Assembly (NCBI RefSeq): GCF_031179985.1
Contig: NZ_JAPSHJ010000009.1
Coordinates: 62,001-126,000, forward strand
DNA from: Arthrobacter sp.
Lineage (GTDB): Bacteria; Actinomycetota; Actinomycetes; Actinomycetales; Micrococcaceae
Direction of reading: 5' to 3'
DNA: 64,000 nucleotides
Under the pieces are notes generated by a model that made no database searches, was not told the DNA's origin, and saw only the letters and a program-made list of their open reading frames with translations. A program made the position numbers and the translations under genes. Shown here one piece after another: positions 53,718 to 62,099 of this stretch. The first letter of the stretch is position 1. Each line of letters begins with the position of its first letter.

Positions 53718-54776
53718 GTGAGTTTGGACTTTACGGCGATCGACTTCGAGACTGCCAATGGCTTCCGCGGTTCGCCGTGCGCTGTTGGCCTCAGTAAAGT
53801 CCGCGGAGGTGTTGTGGTCGAAGAGGCGTCCTGGCTGATGCGGCCCCCGGAAAATCATGACCACTTCGATCACCACAACGTCAGGATTCATGGCATCAGG
53901 TCCCAGGATGTGGCTGGACTGCCTCGCTTTGGTGAACTTTTCCCGGAGATCGGTGCATTCATTGGCGGTGATGTCCTGGCCGCCCACAACGCGGCCTTTG
54001 ACCTGGGCGTCATCCGCTCGGGGCTGGAGGTGTCCGGCCTTGCCGGTCCCGCCTACGACTACGCCTGCACTGTGATGCTGTCCCGGCGCTGTTATTCGTT
54101 GGTCTCGAACTCTTTGCCTTACGCGGCTGAAGAGGCCGGAGTACCTCTCGTCAACCACCATGATGCTGCCGAGGATGCACGGGCTTGCGCCGGAATCCTC
54201 ATTGACATTGCCGCCCGCAACAGGTCCCACAGCATTGGGGAACTATACCTTTCCCTTGGTTTGGCTCTGCCGCACCAGCCTGCTTTTGATCCGCGGCGTG
54301 ATGAATTGTCCAAGGCCACGCTGACGGCGCTCGCAGCCCTGGGAGCGGGGAGTGCGCCTTCCAGGCCGTTCCAGTCCGGCTGGCCCGAAGAAGGGGCCAA
54401 CCCAATGCCAAATGCCGACGCCGAGCCGGGCCATCCGCTGTACGGCCAGACAGTGGTGTTTACGGGGCAGCTCACCATGGCAAGGCCGGAAGCCAAGGTG
54501 CGTTCGGCAGAATTCGGCGCGCGACCGGAGAGCCGGGTCACTGCACGGACCACGCTGTTGGTTGTGGGCGACGGCTTTGTAGCTGCAGACCTGCGCTCAG
54601 GCCGGCTTACCGGCAAAGCCAAAAGAGTCCTGGAGCTGCACGATCGGGGACAGCAGATTGAAGTGCTGTCCGAGGGGGAGTTCCTGCAAATGGTAGGCGG
54701 ACACATGCCTGCGTCCTCGTTCGCCGCGTCCCGGCTTTACCCGGTTCCCGTTCACAGGGAGCAACAAATCTTTTAG
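53718..54776 (+). CDS. DnaQ-like 3'-5' exonuclease with BRCT domain
   Basis: 352 residues. N-terminal DEDDh exonuclease: FTAIDFETANGFRGSPCAVG (Asp, Glu), VLAAHNAAFDLGVIR (Asp) and HHDAAEDARACAGILID (His, Asp). A C-terminal BRCT domain follows at about residues 240-325 (GHPLYGQTVVFTGQLTMARPEAKVRSAEFGA...TTLLVVGDG). The domain pair resembles DNA polymerase III epsilon-type repair exonucleases of actinobacteria. GTG start, no ribosome-binding site. Confidence 0.9.
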   Translation: MSLDFTAIDFETANGFRGSPCAVGLSKVRGGVVVEEASWLMRPPENHDHFDHHNVRIHGIRSQDVAGLPRFGELFPEIGAFIGGDVLAAHNAAFDLGVIRSGLEVSGLAGPAYDYACTVMLSRRCYSLVSNSLPYAAEEAGVPLVNHHDAAEDARACAGILIDIAARNRSHSIGELYLSLGLALPHQPAFDPRRDELSKATLTALAALGAGSAPSRPFQSGWPEEGANPMPNADAEPGHPLYGQTVVFTGQLTMARPEAKVRSAEFGARPESRVTARTTLLVVGDGFVAADLRSGRLTGKAKRVLELHDRGQQIEVLSEGEFLQMVGGHMPASSFAASRLYPVPVHREQQIF

Positions 54777-54793
54777 CGGGGGCGGGGCTCTCC

Positions 54794-54799
54794 TACCCT
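54794..54799 (+). promoter_or_regulatory. -10 element of a leaderless promoter (DUF4395 gene)
   Basis: TACCCT ends six bases before ATG 54806; no ribosome-binding site. Confidence 0.5.
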
Positions 54800-54805
54800 T
54801 GCAAG

Positions 54806-55342
54806 ATGAGCAGAGTTGAGACGCCGGAAGCCACTGCCGCGGCAGGCCATGTGCGGGGCGGTTGGCGGGCAGCGTTCGCTTTTCCCAATCCAGTCAACGA
54901 GTACGCTGCCAGGATTACGGCAGGGCTCGTGGTGGTTGTCGCGGTTGTGACATTGCTGACAGGGTTCGGCTGGGGACTGCTGGCAATCGCCGTGGGCTTC
55001 TGGCTGAGGGTACTGTTCGGCCCGCGTATCTCACCGTTGGCGTTGCTGTCCGTCAAGGTCCTTGCCCCCCGCCTTGGCCGGGTGAAGCTGGTGCCCGGTC
55101 CGCCCAAACGCTTCGCCCAGGGAATGGGGGCTGCGATGTCCACCGCTGCTGCGGTTCTGCTGGCCGCAGGAATGGCGCCGGTCGCGTGGTCGCTGCTGGC
55201 CGTCCTGATTATCGCTGCTTCTCTTGAGGCTTTCGCGGGGTTCTGCCTCGGGTGTGTGATCTTTGGTTTTCTTCAGCGCCGCGGACTGATCCCCGAAGAC
55301 GTTTGCGAAGCCTGCAACAACATCCCGCTCAGGCGCCCGTAA
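54806..55342 (+). CDS. DUF4395 domain-containing membrane protein
   Basis: 178 residues with four membrane segments in two pairs. DUF4395 signature AFPNPVNEYAARITAG near the N-terminus; the second pair contains LEAFAGFCLGCVIFGFL with a CxxC in the membrane and VCEACNN with another CxxC near the C-terminus. The cysteine pairs suggest a thiol redox role like that of thioredoxin-linked DUF4395 proteins, but this is not shown. It overlaps the next gene by 14 bases tail to tail. Confidence 0.83.
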   Translation: MSRVETPEATAAAGHVRGGWRAAFAFPNPVNEYAARITAGLVVVVAVVTLLTGFGWGLLAIAVGFWLRVLFGPRISPLALLSVKVLAPRLGRVKLVPGPPKRFAQGMGAAMSTAAAVLLAAGMAPVAWSLLAVLIIAASLEAFAGFCLGCVIFGFLQRRGLIPEDVCEACNNIPLRRP

Positions 55343-56450
55343 CTGTAACCAGCTGAGCTGCCATTGCGCGGATGACCTCCGGAGCCTCAAGAGCGTCCAG
55401 CCACTCAGCCGGAAGGCAGGCCTCGCCGTAGTAGGCACCCAGGATGTTCCCGGCTATTGAGCCGGTCGAATCGCTGTCGCCGGAATGGTTCACGGCCAAC
55501 CGGACAGCTGCCTTGAAGTGCGCTACAGGGTCCGCGCTGCCTCCGTCAGCTGGCGCCGTTGCCAGAACCGAGTAAACCGCGACGGCGAGAGCCTCCTCGG
55601 CGACCCAGCCCTCCCCGAGCGTCTGGACCAGTTCTTCGGGGCCGAAAATGTTGCCCGGGCCACGTGAGCCGGTTCCGGCTGAAGACCGTGCCTCATCCGC
55701 GGCCTCCAAGGCCGACTCCAGTCTCTCCAAGAGCTCCTGGCACGGTTCAGGCAGTCCCCGGATGTAGGCCTCGGCGGCCTCCACCGCTTCCTGCAAGCCG
55801 TGGCCGCTCACCAGTTCATGAATAATCAGGCTGAATGCTCCCGCGGATTGGCGTGCCGAAGGATGACCGTGCGTCAGTGAAGCGGCGTCCGAGCTGAGTT
55901 TGTACACGGAATCCACAGGGATATGCGGGATCAGGCCAAAAGGAGCCGAGCGCATGACGGTTCCGCATCCCTTGGAGTCAGGATTTACAGGCCGGTAGAC
56001 GGTGCCCATCTCTCCGGTTGACAGCCCGCTGAGGCAGGCGTTGCCTGGCGCCCTGCGGTGTTTGAGCACTTCATGGGTGTCCAGCCAGCGCGGCTGCGGC
56101 ACGGGTGCTGACGCCGGTGCCGGAACACCTTGCGTTGCCAGCCACCGCAGATACGCCAGCCACAGGCAGGCGTTAGCGTCGGCACCTATTCCATCGTTTG
56201 CCCACTCCAGCACCTCAACAAGGCCATCTACGGTGTAAAGCGTCATTTGTGTGTCGTCCGAAAAGTGGACACCGCCGTCGAGCTCGCTGAAATCCTGAAG
56301 GCCGGCAGGCCCAAAACGCTCCCTGATCCGGTCCACCAAATCGAACTCCACTGCATAGCCCAGAGAATCTCCCAACGCCCCGCCCAGCAGGCATGCATGA
56401 ATGCGGGACACGGCCGAAGGGTGCGGTCGGCGATCGGGAACTGTGCTCAT
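55329..56450 (-). CDS. ADP-ribosylglycohydrolase family protein
   Basis: 373 residues, DraG/ARH fold. Metal-binding motifs: RIHACLLGGALGDSLGYAVEF at the start, HFSDDTQMTLYTVDGLVE (Asp pair) and the C-terminal NHSGDSDSTGSIAGNILGAYYG (Asp pair). It could remove ADP-ribose from proteins or small molecules; the target is unknown and no ADP-ribosyltransferase gene is next to it. ATG 56450 has TAAATT six bases upstream. Confidence 0.92.
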   Translation of the reverse strand: MSTVPDRRPHPSAVSRIHACLLGGALGDSLGYAVEFDLVDRIRERFGPAGLQDFSELDGGVHFSDDTQMTLYTVDGLVEVLEWANDGIGADANACLWLAYLRWLATQGVPAPASAPVPQPRWLDTHEVLKHRRAPGNACLSGLSTGEMGTVYRPVNPDSKGCGTVMRSAPFGLIPHIPVDSVYKLSSDAASLTHGHPSARQSAGAFSLIIHELVSGHGLQEAVEAAEAYIRGLPEPCQELLERLESALEAADEARSSAGTGSRGPGNIFGPEELVQTLGEGWVAEEALAVAVYSVLATAPADGGSADPVAHFKAAVRLAVNHSGDSDSTGSIAGNILGAYYGEACLPAEWLDALEAPEVIRAMAAQLVTVTGA

Positions 56451-56456
56451 ACGGCA

Positions 56457-56462
56457 AATTTA
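56457..56462 (-). promoter_or_regulatory. -10 element of a leaderless promoter (ADP-ribosylglycohydrolase gene)
   Basis: TAAATT on the minus strand ends six bases before ATG 56450. Confidence 0.55.
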
Positions 56463-56576
56463 CCGGGAAATTCCAGGCAGCTTGTCCCGATGGCGGGCTT
56501 AAGCGCCCGGCGGATTGTCAGAGGCGGGTCAGCAACCACCCAGAAAGGGTTGGCAGACTGGCTCACCGTCACGGCT

Positions 56577-56609
56577 TCTCCGGATGAACCACAGCCACCT
56601 CTCCGGATG
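56577..56609. repeat. 10-bp direct repeat upstream of the aquaporin gene
   Basis: TCTCCGGATG at 56577-56586 and 56600-56609, 23 bases apart (about two helix turns). It lies 47-79 bases before the aquaporin start and could be an operator, or chance. Confidence 0.4.
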
Positions 56610-56655
56610 CACACCCATGAATCACTGTGTGTCCCACTAACCAAAGGATCGATTC

Positions 56656-57690
56656 ATGAGCACGCTTTTGTCCGCGTCTTCCTCGGATGATGTGAAGTCA
56701 CCTCCGTTCACGGCCAATGCCGGCGAGGCGGGGCCGGATCAGGTGGCACTGCCTCAGCCTGTGGTCCGCGGGCTCGTGGCCAGCTTGTCCGCAGAAGCCG
56801 TGGGGACCCTCATCCTGGTGGTGGTGGGTCTGGGCGTGCCGATCTTCAGCATCCCGGAGTCCAATCCGTTGCCGGCTTCGTTGGCTTCAGGGTTGGCTGT
56901 CACCGCTGTGATGTTTGCCTTCGGCTATATCTCGGGAGGGCATTTCAACCCGGCTGTCACTCTTGGCAACTTCCTTGCCGGACGTATCCGGCCGGTCGAG
57001 GCAGCCGCATTTGTGGGTGCCCAGTTGGTGGGAGCGCTCCTCGGCGCCCTTTCGTTTTTCAGTCTCTTGCGAAGCCTGCCGAAATTGCCCGACACAGGGG
57101 TGGTGTTCGACAGTGTAGCGGCGGGGTTCGGTGATCATTCCTACGTGGGGGCCTCCCTTGCCGGAGTGCTGTTGGTAGAAGTGCTTGGAGTCGCCCTGCT
57201 GGTTGCCGTTTACCTGGGCAGTACAGCGGGGAGGAACCCGGTCAAGGCTGCCGCCCCGTTCGCCGTCGGCCTCACCTTCGCGGTCCTTTTGCAGTTCGGT
57301 CAGGCGGTGGGAAATGTTCCTTTCAACCCCGCCAGGGCCACGGCTTTCGCCATCTTTGGTGACGGCTGGCCCGTACAGCAGCTTTGGCTGTTCTGGGTGG
57401 GGCCACTGCTGGGCGCAGCTATCACGGGGTTGGTGTTTCGGGGCTTCAGTTGGAGCCCGGACCGCGGATCCGCCGTCACTGCGGGCAACGCTGCGGACAG
57501 GGATGCGGGAGACACCAGCGACGCCGAGGACGACACCGATTTCGGGGCCGACGCCGACGCTGACGACGATTCCGACGGCGACCGCAGGGCCTCGGCTGTG
57601 AGCGCTTCGGAGAGCAGCGCTGCAAAGGACAAGGACAGCGACGACGAAGCCCGCGATTTCTTTGAAGGAAAGTCGAAAAGTAACAGCTGA
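56656..57690 (+). CDS. Aquaporin (MIP family) with acidic C-terminal tail
   Basis: 344 residues. Six membrane helices with the two half-helix motifs: GGHFNPAVTLG (first NPA) and PFNPARATAF (second NPA). Residues around the pore suggest a water channel rather than a glycerol facilitator, but this needs modelling. After about residue 270 there is a cytoplasmic tail of 70 residues rich in Asp, Ser, Ala and Lys (DADADDDSDGDRRASAV), which standard aquaporins lack. AAAGGA lies upstream of the ATG. No regulator nearby. Confidence 0.93.
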   Translation: MSTLLSASSSDDVKSPPFTANAGEAGPDQVALPQPVVRGLVASLSAEAVGTLILVVVGLGVPIFSIPESNPLPASLASGLAVTAVMFAFGYISGGHFNPAVTLGNFLAGRIRPVEAAAFVGAQLVGALLGALSFFSLLRSLPKLPDTGVVFDSVAAGFGDHSYVGASLAGVLLVEVLGVALLVAVYLGSTAGRNPVKAAAPFAVGLTFAVLLQFGQAVGNVPFNPARATAFAIFGDGWPVQQLWLFWVGPLLGAAITGLVFRGFSWSPDRGSAVTAGNAADRDAGDTSDAEDDTDFGADADADDDSDGDRRASAVSASESSAAKDKDSDDEARDFFEGKSKSNS

Positions 57691-57747
57691 TCAGGACGCG
57701 CCCAGCCGCCCCGGGCGGGCCTGTCCGAAACTGTCACCCCCAGCCGA

Positions 57748-57753
57748 TACGTT
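57748..57753 (+). promoter_or_regulatory. -10 element of a leaderless sbcD promoter
   Basis: TACGTT ends six bases before ATG 57760, without a ribosome-binding site. Confidence 0.5.
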
Positions 57754-57759
57754 AATGGC

Positions 57760-58959
57760 ATGCGTTTACTGCACACCTCGGACTGGCACCTGGGCCGTTC
57801 TTTCCACGGCGTTGGCATGCTCGAAGCCCAGCGGTCGTTCATCGACCAGCTCGTGGCTGTCGTCCGGGATGAGTCCGTGGACGTGGTCCTGATTGCCGGC
57901 GACGTTTACGATCGGGCTTTGCCTGGAGTGGATGTGGTGGGGCTCTTGGACGATGCTTTGGTCAGGCTGACCGGAGCCGGGGCCAAGGTGGTGCTGACCA
58001 GCGGGAACCACGACTCCGCCATACGGCTGGGATTTGCCTCGCGGCTCCTTGAGCGTGGTGGCGTGCACCTCCGAACCAGGGTTTCCGAGCTTGATCAGCC
58101 GGTCCTTTTCCCGGTGGATGATGGTGGACCGGGAGGCAGCGCCGCGGGGGACCGGCGTGGTCCTGTACTGGCCGTCTATGGCATTCCCTGGCTGGAGCCG
58201 CGGCTCGTGGCCGAACAGCTTGGAGCCAGGACGCCAAGCCACTTCGAGGTCACCAAGGCAGCTACCGAGCGGATCCGGGAGCATGTTGCACAACTGGCAG
58301 AGGAAGGACCCGTCCACACCATCGTTCTTGCTCACACCTTCGCAAGCGGCGGAATCAGCTCAGACAGCGAACGTGACTTGTCCATCGGCGGTGTCGGAGC
58401 CGTTCCCCTGGACCTCTTCGATGGTTTCAGCTACACGGCTTTAGGCCACCTGCACGGCAGGCAAACGCTCTCGCCGGCAGTGCGCTATTCCGGATCCCCG
58501 TTGGCATACTCATTTTCCGAGGCCGGGCATCGCAAGGGCGGTTGGCTCGTAGACGTCGACGCCACAGGAGTAGCGGCCGTGACGGAAGTCCTGTGGGAGG
58601 CACCGCGGACCCTCGCCGTCCTTCGTGGCAGGATCGAAGCGCTCCTGGAGTCTGAGGAATATACGTGGGCCGAGCAGGCGTTCTGCCAGATCACGCTGAC
58701 GGACCCCCAACGACCTGCCCAGGCCATGGAAAAGCTGCGGACCCGGTTCCCGGACACCCTCGTCCTTGGTTTCGATCCGGAAGGAGCCGCAGCCACAGCA
58801 AAGACCAGCTACAGCAGCAGACTGTCGGAAGCGGAGGATGACCTCTCCATCTGCTGCGGCTTTTTGGAGCATGTCCGGGGACGCTCTGCGGATGATTCCG
58901 AGCGGGCCGCCCTGGCCGCTGTCCTGGACAACATCCGGCTCCAAGAGGCCTCGCGATGA
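57760..58959 (+). CDS. sbcD: Exonuclease SbcCD subunit D
   Basis: Mre11-like nuclease subunit. 399 residues. Metallophosphoesterase motifs in order: RLLHTSDWHLGRSFHG, VVLIAGDVYDRALPG, VVLTSGNHDSAIRLGF, IVLAHTFASGG and YTALGHLHGRQ. With SbcC it opens hairpins and degrades DNA ends. Its stop overlaps sbcC (ATGA). Confidence 0.95.
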   Translation: MRLLHTSDWHLGRSFHGVGMLEAQRSFIDQLVAVVRDESVDVVLIAGDVYDRALPGVDVVGLLDDALVRLTGAGAKVVLTSGNHDSAIRLGFASRLLERGGVHLRTRVSELDQPVLFPVDDGGPGGSAAGDRRGPVLAVYGIPWLEPRLVAEQLGARTPSHFEVTKAATERIREHVAQLAEEGPVHTIVLAHTFASGGISSDSERDLSIGGVGAVPLDLFDGFSYTALGHLHGRQTLSPAVRYSGSPLAYSFSEAGHRKGGWLVDVDATGVAAVTEVLWEAPRTLAVLRGRIEALLESEEYTWAEQAFCQITLTDPQRPAQAMEKLRTRFPDTLVLGFDPEGAAATAKTSYSSRLSEAEDDLSICCGFLEHVRGRSADDSERAALAAVLDNIRLQEASR

Positions 58960-61900
58960 GGATCCACAGACTGGAGATTTCAGCGTTCGGACCGTTCGCC
59001 GGAACACAGCATATTGATTTCGACCGGCTCGGAGCCCACGGGCTGTTCCTCCTCAACGGAGCCACCGGCGCCGGAAAAACCAGCGTCCTGGACGCCATTT
59101 GCTTCGCGCTCTACGGGGCCGTCCCCGGTGCCAGGCAGGATGGGAAACGTCTGCGCAGCGATCATGCCGAGCCTTCAGCGGAGCCTCGGGTCACGTGCGA
59201 ATTCTCGGCACGCGGCAGGTACTTTGAAGTCTCCAGATGGCCTGCATGGGACAAGCCCAGCACTCGCGGAAAGAACGGGTTCACAGGCCAGCAGGCCAAG
59301 ACCCTCCTCCGCGAACGGGTCGACGGCAGCTGGATCGAAAAGTCCGGCCGCAATGACGAGGCCGGTGCGGAAATTACGGAAATCCTGGGGATGGGTCGCG
59401 AGCAATTCACCAGGGTCGTCATGCTGCCACAAGGTGATTTTGCAGCCTTTCTCCGCTCCAATGCCAAAGACCGGCTGGAGCTCCTGCAGAAACTCTTCGG
59501 AACGCAACGCTTCGAAGCGGTGGAGCAGGAGCTGTTGCGCCAGGGAGCGGCTGCCCGCCTCAAGGTAGAAGCCTTGACCGGCCAGCTGGGGATGCTCCTT
59601 GGCCGCGCTGAGGCCGAGGCGGAATCGCTGAAGCTTGATCTGTCCGCTGTGCCTGACGGCTGTGATGTATTGCCTTGGCTGGCCACCACAGCCGAGGCGG
59701 CAGCTGCAGGGCTCCAAAAAACGGCAGATGCCGCGGAAGCTCTGCGCATTGACCGGGCAGAGAACCTTGAAACAGGCATTGCAAAAAATACCCGCCGGAA
59801 GAAGCTTGAAGCAGCCCAAAGGCGCCGATCAGAAGTCCGGCTGGCTGCCCCGGCCCTGGAAGCCGCCCGCCTGAAACTGGAGCTGCACCGCAAGGCCGAA
59901 GTGCTGCGTGGCCAGCTGAACGCTGTCAAGGCAGCAGAACGGCAGGAACAGGTGGCCGCGGCGTCTTTTCGGACGGCAATGGCAAACCTCCGCGATGACC
60001 GGCTGGAAGGCTGGGACGCTGCCGAAAACCAGCAGGACCCATCACGAAGCAATGTCGGCGAGTCCTTGGAGCGGTTGCGCTCTTTCTCTGCTGTGCTGAG
60101 CGAACGGCTGGCCGACGAGGACAGGTGCGCCGGGCTCCTCCAACGGAGAACCGAGCTCAGCCGGCTACGTCTGGATCTTGAGGCTCAATGCAGCGCGAAT
60201 GCTGCGTCGCTGAACAACCTTCGGTCAGAATACGCTGCAGTCGCGGCTGGGATGCGCCCCCTTGAGGAGCTCGCGGGAGAAGTTCGCCTCCGCACCAAAG
60301 AAGCGGCTGCGGCAGAAGAACTCGTCGAGATCGTCGGTCGTCACAGTTCCGCTGTGGCGTCCGTTGCCCGGATCGCGGACCGGCGCCGGGAAGCCAGGGA
60401 CCTTCATCACGAACTCCGTCAGGATTGGCTGGACCTGCGTGAAGCCCGGCTGGCCAACGCAGCAGCAGAACTTGCGGGCCGTCTTGCCCCTGATGAACCG
60501 TGCCCCGTCTGCGGAAGCGCCGAGCACCCCTCTCCCGCAACGTCGGGTCAGTCAGCCCTGGAGGTGGCAGCCACCGAAAAGGCAGCCCAGACGAAAACTG
60601 ACGCTGCAGAGAAAGCGCTGCAGGCCATCGAGCGCGAACTGTCACTAGCGGAACAGGAACTGGCCGTACTCGCCGCACAAGGCGGTGATACGGATCCCGT
60701 GATCGCCGAACACGATGCCTTGGCGTCGCAGGAGCGTGCTGCGCTCGCCGTCCGCGCCGCTGCTGACCTCGACCGTGACCGGGACCGCCTGGAGGAGCTG
60801 GCGTTCAGCATCTCGGCCGCAGAAGAGGCGCAAGCCACAGCACTTGCCTCCATCGCCGAAACCGCTTCCGCCTTAACCGAGGTGCAGGAGCAAACTGATT
60901 CTCTTGAGGCCGCCCTCACGAATCTTCGGGGGAGCTACCCCAGCATCAACCAGCGGATCCAGGCCGTCCGCGGGACCATCGAGTTATTGGAAGACGCCAA
61001 GGCAGCCGAGAGTGAGGCAGGGAGGGCGGCTGCGCGGGTATCGGAGGTCACCGGGCAGCTTCACAAGGATCTGCCAGTCGCTGGCTTCTCCTCGGTGGAA
61101 GAAGCCCGCGCTGTCCTGTTGCCTCCACAGGATGCACAGACCCTCGAATCCCTTATCCGGGCCGGCCAGGATGAGCAGGCCAAAGTGGAGGAGCTGTTCG
61201 CCGGCGAGGATCTGATGCTCGCAGCAAGCGAAGCGGCAGCGGAGGCCTCAGTTGGCAACGAGGAGCTTGATCAGCTCCGGGAGGCTTCCCTTGCCACAGA
61301 GCATGCAGCGAGGGAAGCCGCCCTGGCTGCAGCCATGGCTTCGAAGTCGGTACGGACGCTGCGAAACATCCTTGCGGAGTACGGGGAACTGATGGAGGAC
61401 TCGCGAAAACCGCGCGAACATGCAGAACTCCTGACTTCCCTGGCAGAAGCAGCCCGAGGCGGCGGTGACAACAACTATCGGATGAGCCTTAACAGCTACG
61501 TGCTGGCTGCGCGCCTGGAGCAGGTTGCCATTGCAGCCTCCGAACGGCTCGTCGGAATGAGCGACGGGCGCTATACCCTCCAACATACGGACGCCAAGGC
61601 TGCCAAGGGTGCGAAGTCAGGTCTGGGGCTGGAAGTGGTGGACGAGTGGACCGGCCAGCGAAGGGACACTGCGACCCTGTCCGGAGGTGAGTCCTTTATG
61701 GCCTCCCTCTCCCTCGCCCTGGGGCTGGCTGACGTCGTGCAGCAGGAAGCAGGAGGGATCGACATCGAAACCCTGTTCGTTGACGAAGGTTTTGGCAGCC
61801 TGGACGACGAGGCCCTGGAACAGGTTATGGACGTCCTCGAAGGGCTGCGTGACGGTGGCCGCGTGGTGGGACTGGTGAGCCACGTTGCCGAAATGAAGCA

Positions 61901-61982
61901 GCGCATCAACATACAACTTCAGGTGGTCAAAGGCAGGAACGGCTCCAGCCTGCACATAGCGGATACCGCAGAGGCAGCGTAG
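58956..61982 (+). CDS. sbcC: Exonuclease SbcCD subunit C (Rad50-like ATPase)
   Basis: 1008 residues. Walker A FLLNGATGAGKTSVLDAI (about residue 30), two long coiled-coil arms joined by a zinc hook LAPDEPCPVCGSAEHP (CxxC near residue 517), ABC signature TLSGGESFMASLSLALGLADVV and Walker B IDIETLFVDEGFGSLDDEAL. All catalytic elements are intact. Couples ATP to DNA end processing with SbcD. Confidence 0.95.
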   Translation: MRIHRLEISAFGPFAGTQHIDFDRLGAHGLFLLNGATGAGKTSVLDAICFALYGAVPGARQDGKRLRSDHAEPSAEPRVTCEFSARGRYFEVSRWPAWDKPSTRGKNGFTGQQAKTLLRERVDGSWIEKSGRNDEAGAEITEILGMGREQFTRVVMLPQGDFAAFLRSNAKDRLELLQKLFGTQRFEAVEQELLRQGAAARLKVEALTGQLGMLLGRAEAEAESLKLDLSAVPDGCDVLPWLATTAEAAAAGLQKTADAAEALRIDRAENLETGIAKNTRRKKLEAAQRRRSEVRLAAPALEAARLKLELHRKAEVLRGQLNAVKAAERQEQVAAASFRTAMANLRDDRLEGWDAAENQQDPSRSNVGESLERLRSFSAVLSERLADEDRCAGLLQRRTELSRLRLDLEAQCSANAASLNNLRSEYAAVAAGMRPLEELAGEVRLRTKEAAAAEELVEIVGRHSSAVASVARIADRRREARDLHHELRQDWLDLREARLANAAAELAGRLAPDEPCPVCGSAEHPSPATSGQSALEVAATEKAAQTKTDAAEKALQAIERELSLAEQELAVLAAQGGDTDPVIAEHDALASQERAALAVRAAADLDRDRDRLEELAFSISAAEEAQATALASIAETASALTEVQEQTDSLEAALTNLRGSYPSINQRIQAVRGTIELLEDAKAAESEAGRAAARVSEVTGQLHKDLPVAGFSSVEEARAVLLPPQDAQTLESLIRAGQDEQAKVEELFAGEDLMLAASEAAAEASVGNEELDQLREASLATEHAAREAALAAAMASKSVRTLRNILAEYGELMEDSRKPREHAELLTSLAEAARGGGDNNYRMSLNSYVLAARLEQVAIAASERLVGMSDGRYTLQHTDAKAAKGAKSGLGLEVVDEWTGQRRDTATLSGGESFMASLSLALGLADVVQQEAGGIDIETLFVDEGFGSLDDEALEQVMDVLEGLRDGGRVVGLVSHVAEMKQRINIQLQVVKGRNGSSLHIADTAEAA

Positions 61983-62099
61983 GCAGGCGTCTGGCCGGGA
62001 ATTCAGGAAAGGCTCCCTGATTCAGCTACACTTGACGGGTTACCGGGTTGCGCGCATCGGGCGGAGGGACGATGCGCACTACTGAACGAGCCCGGAACC

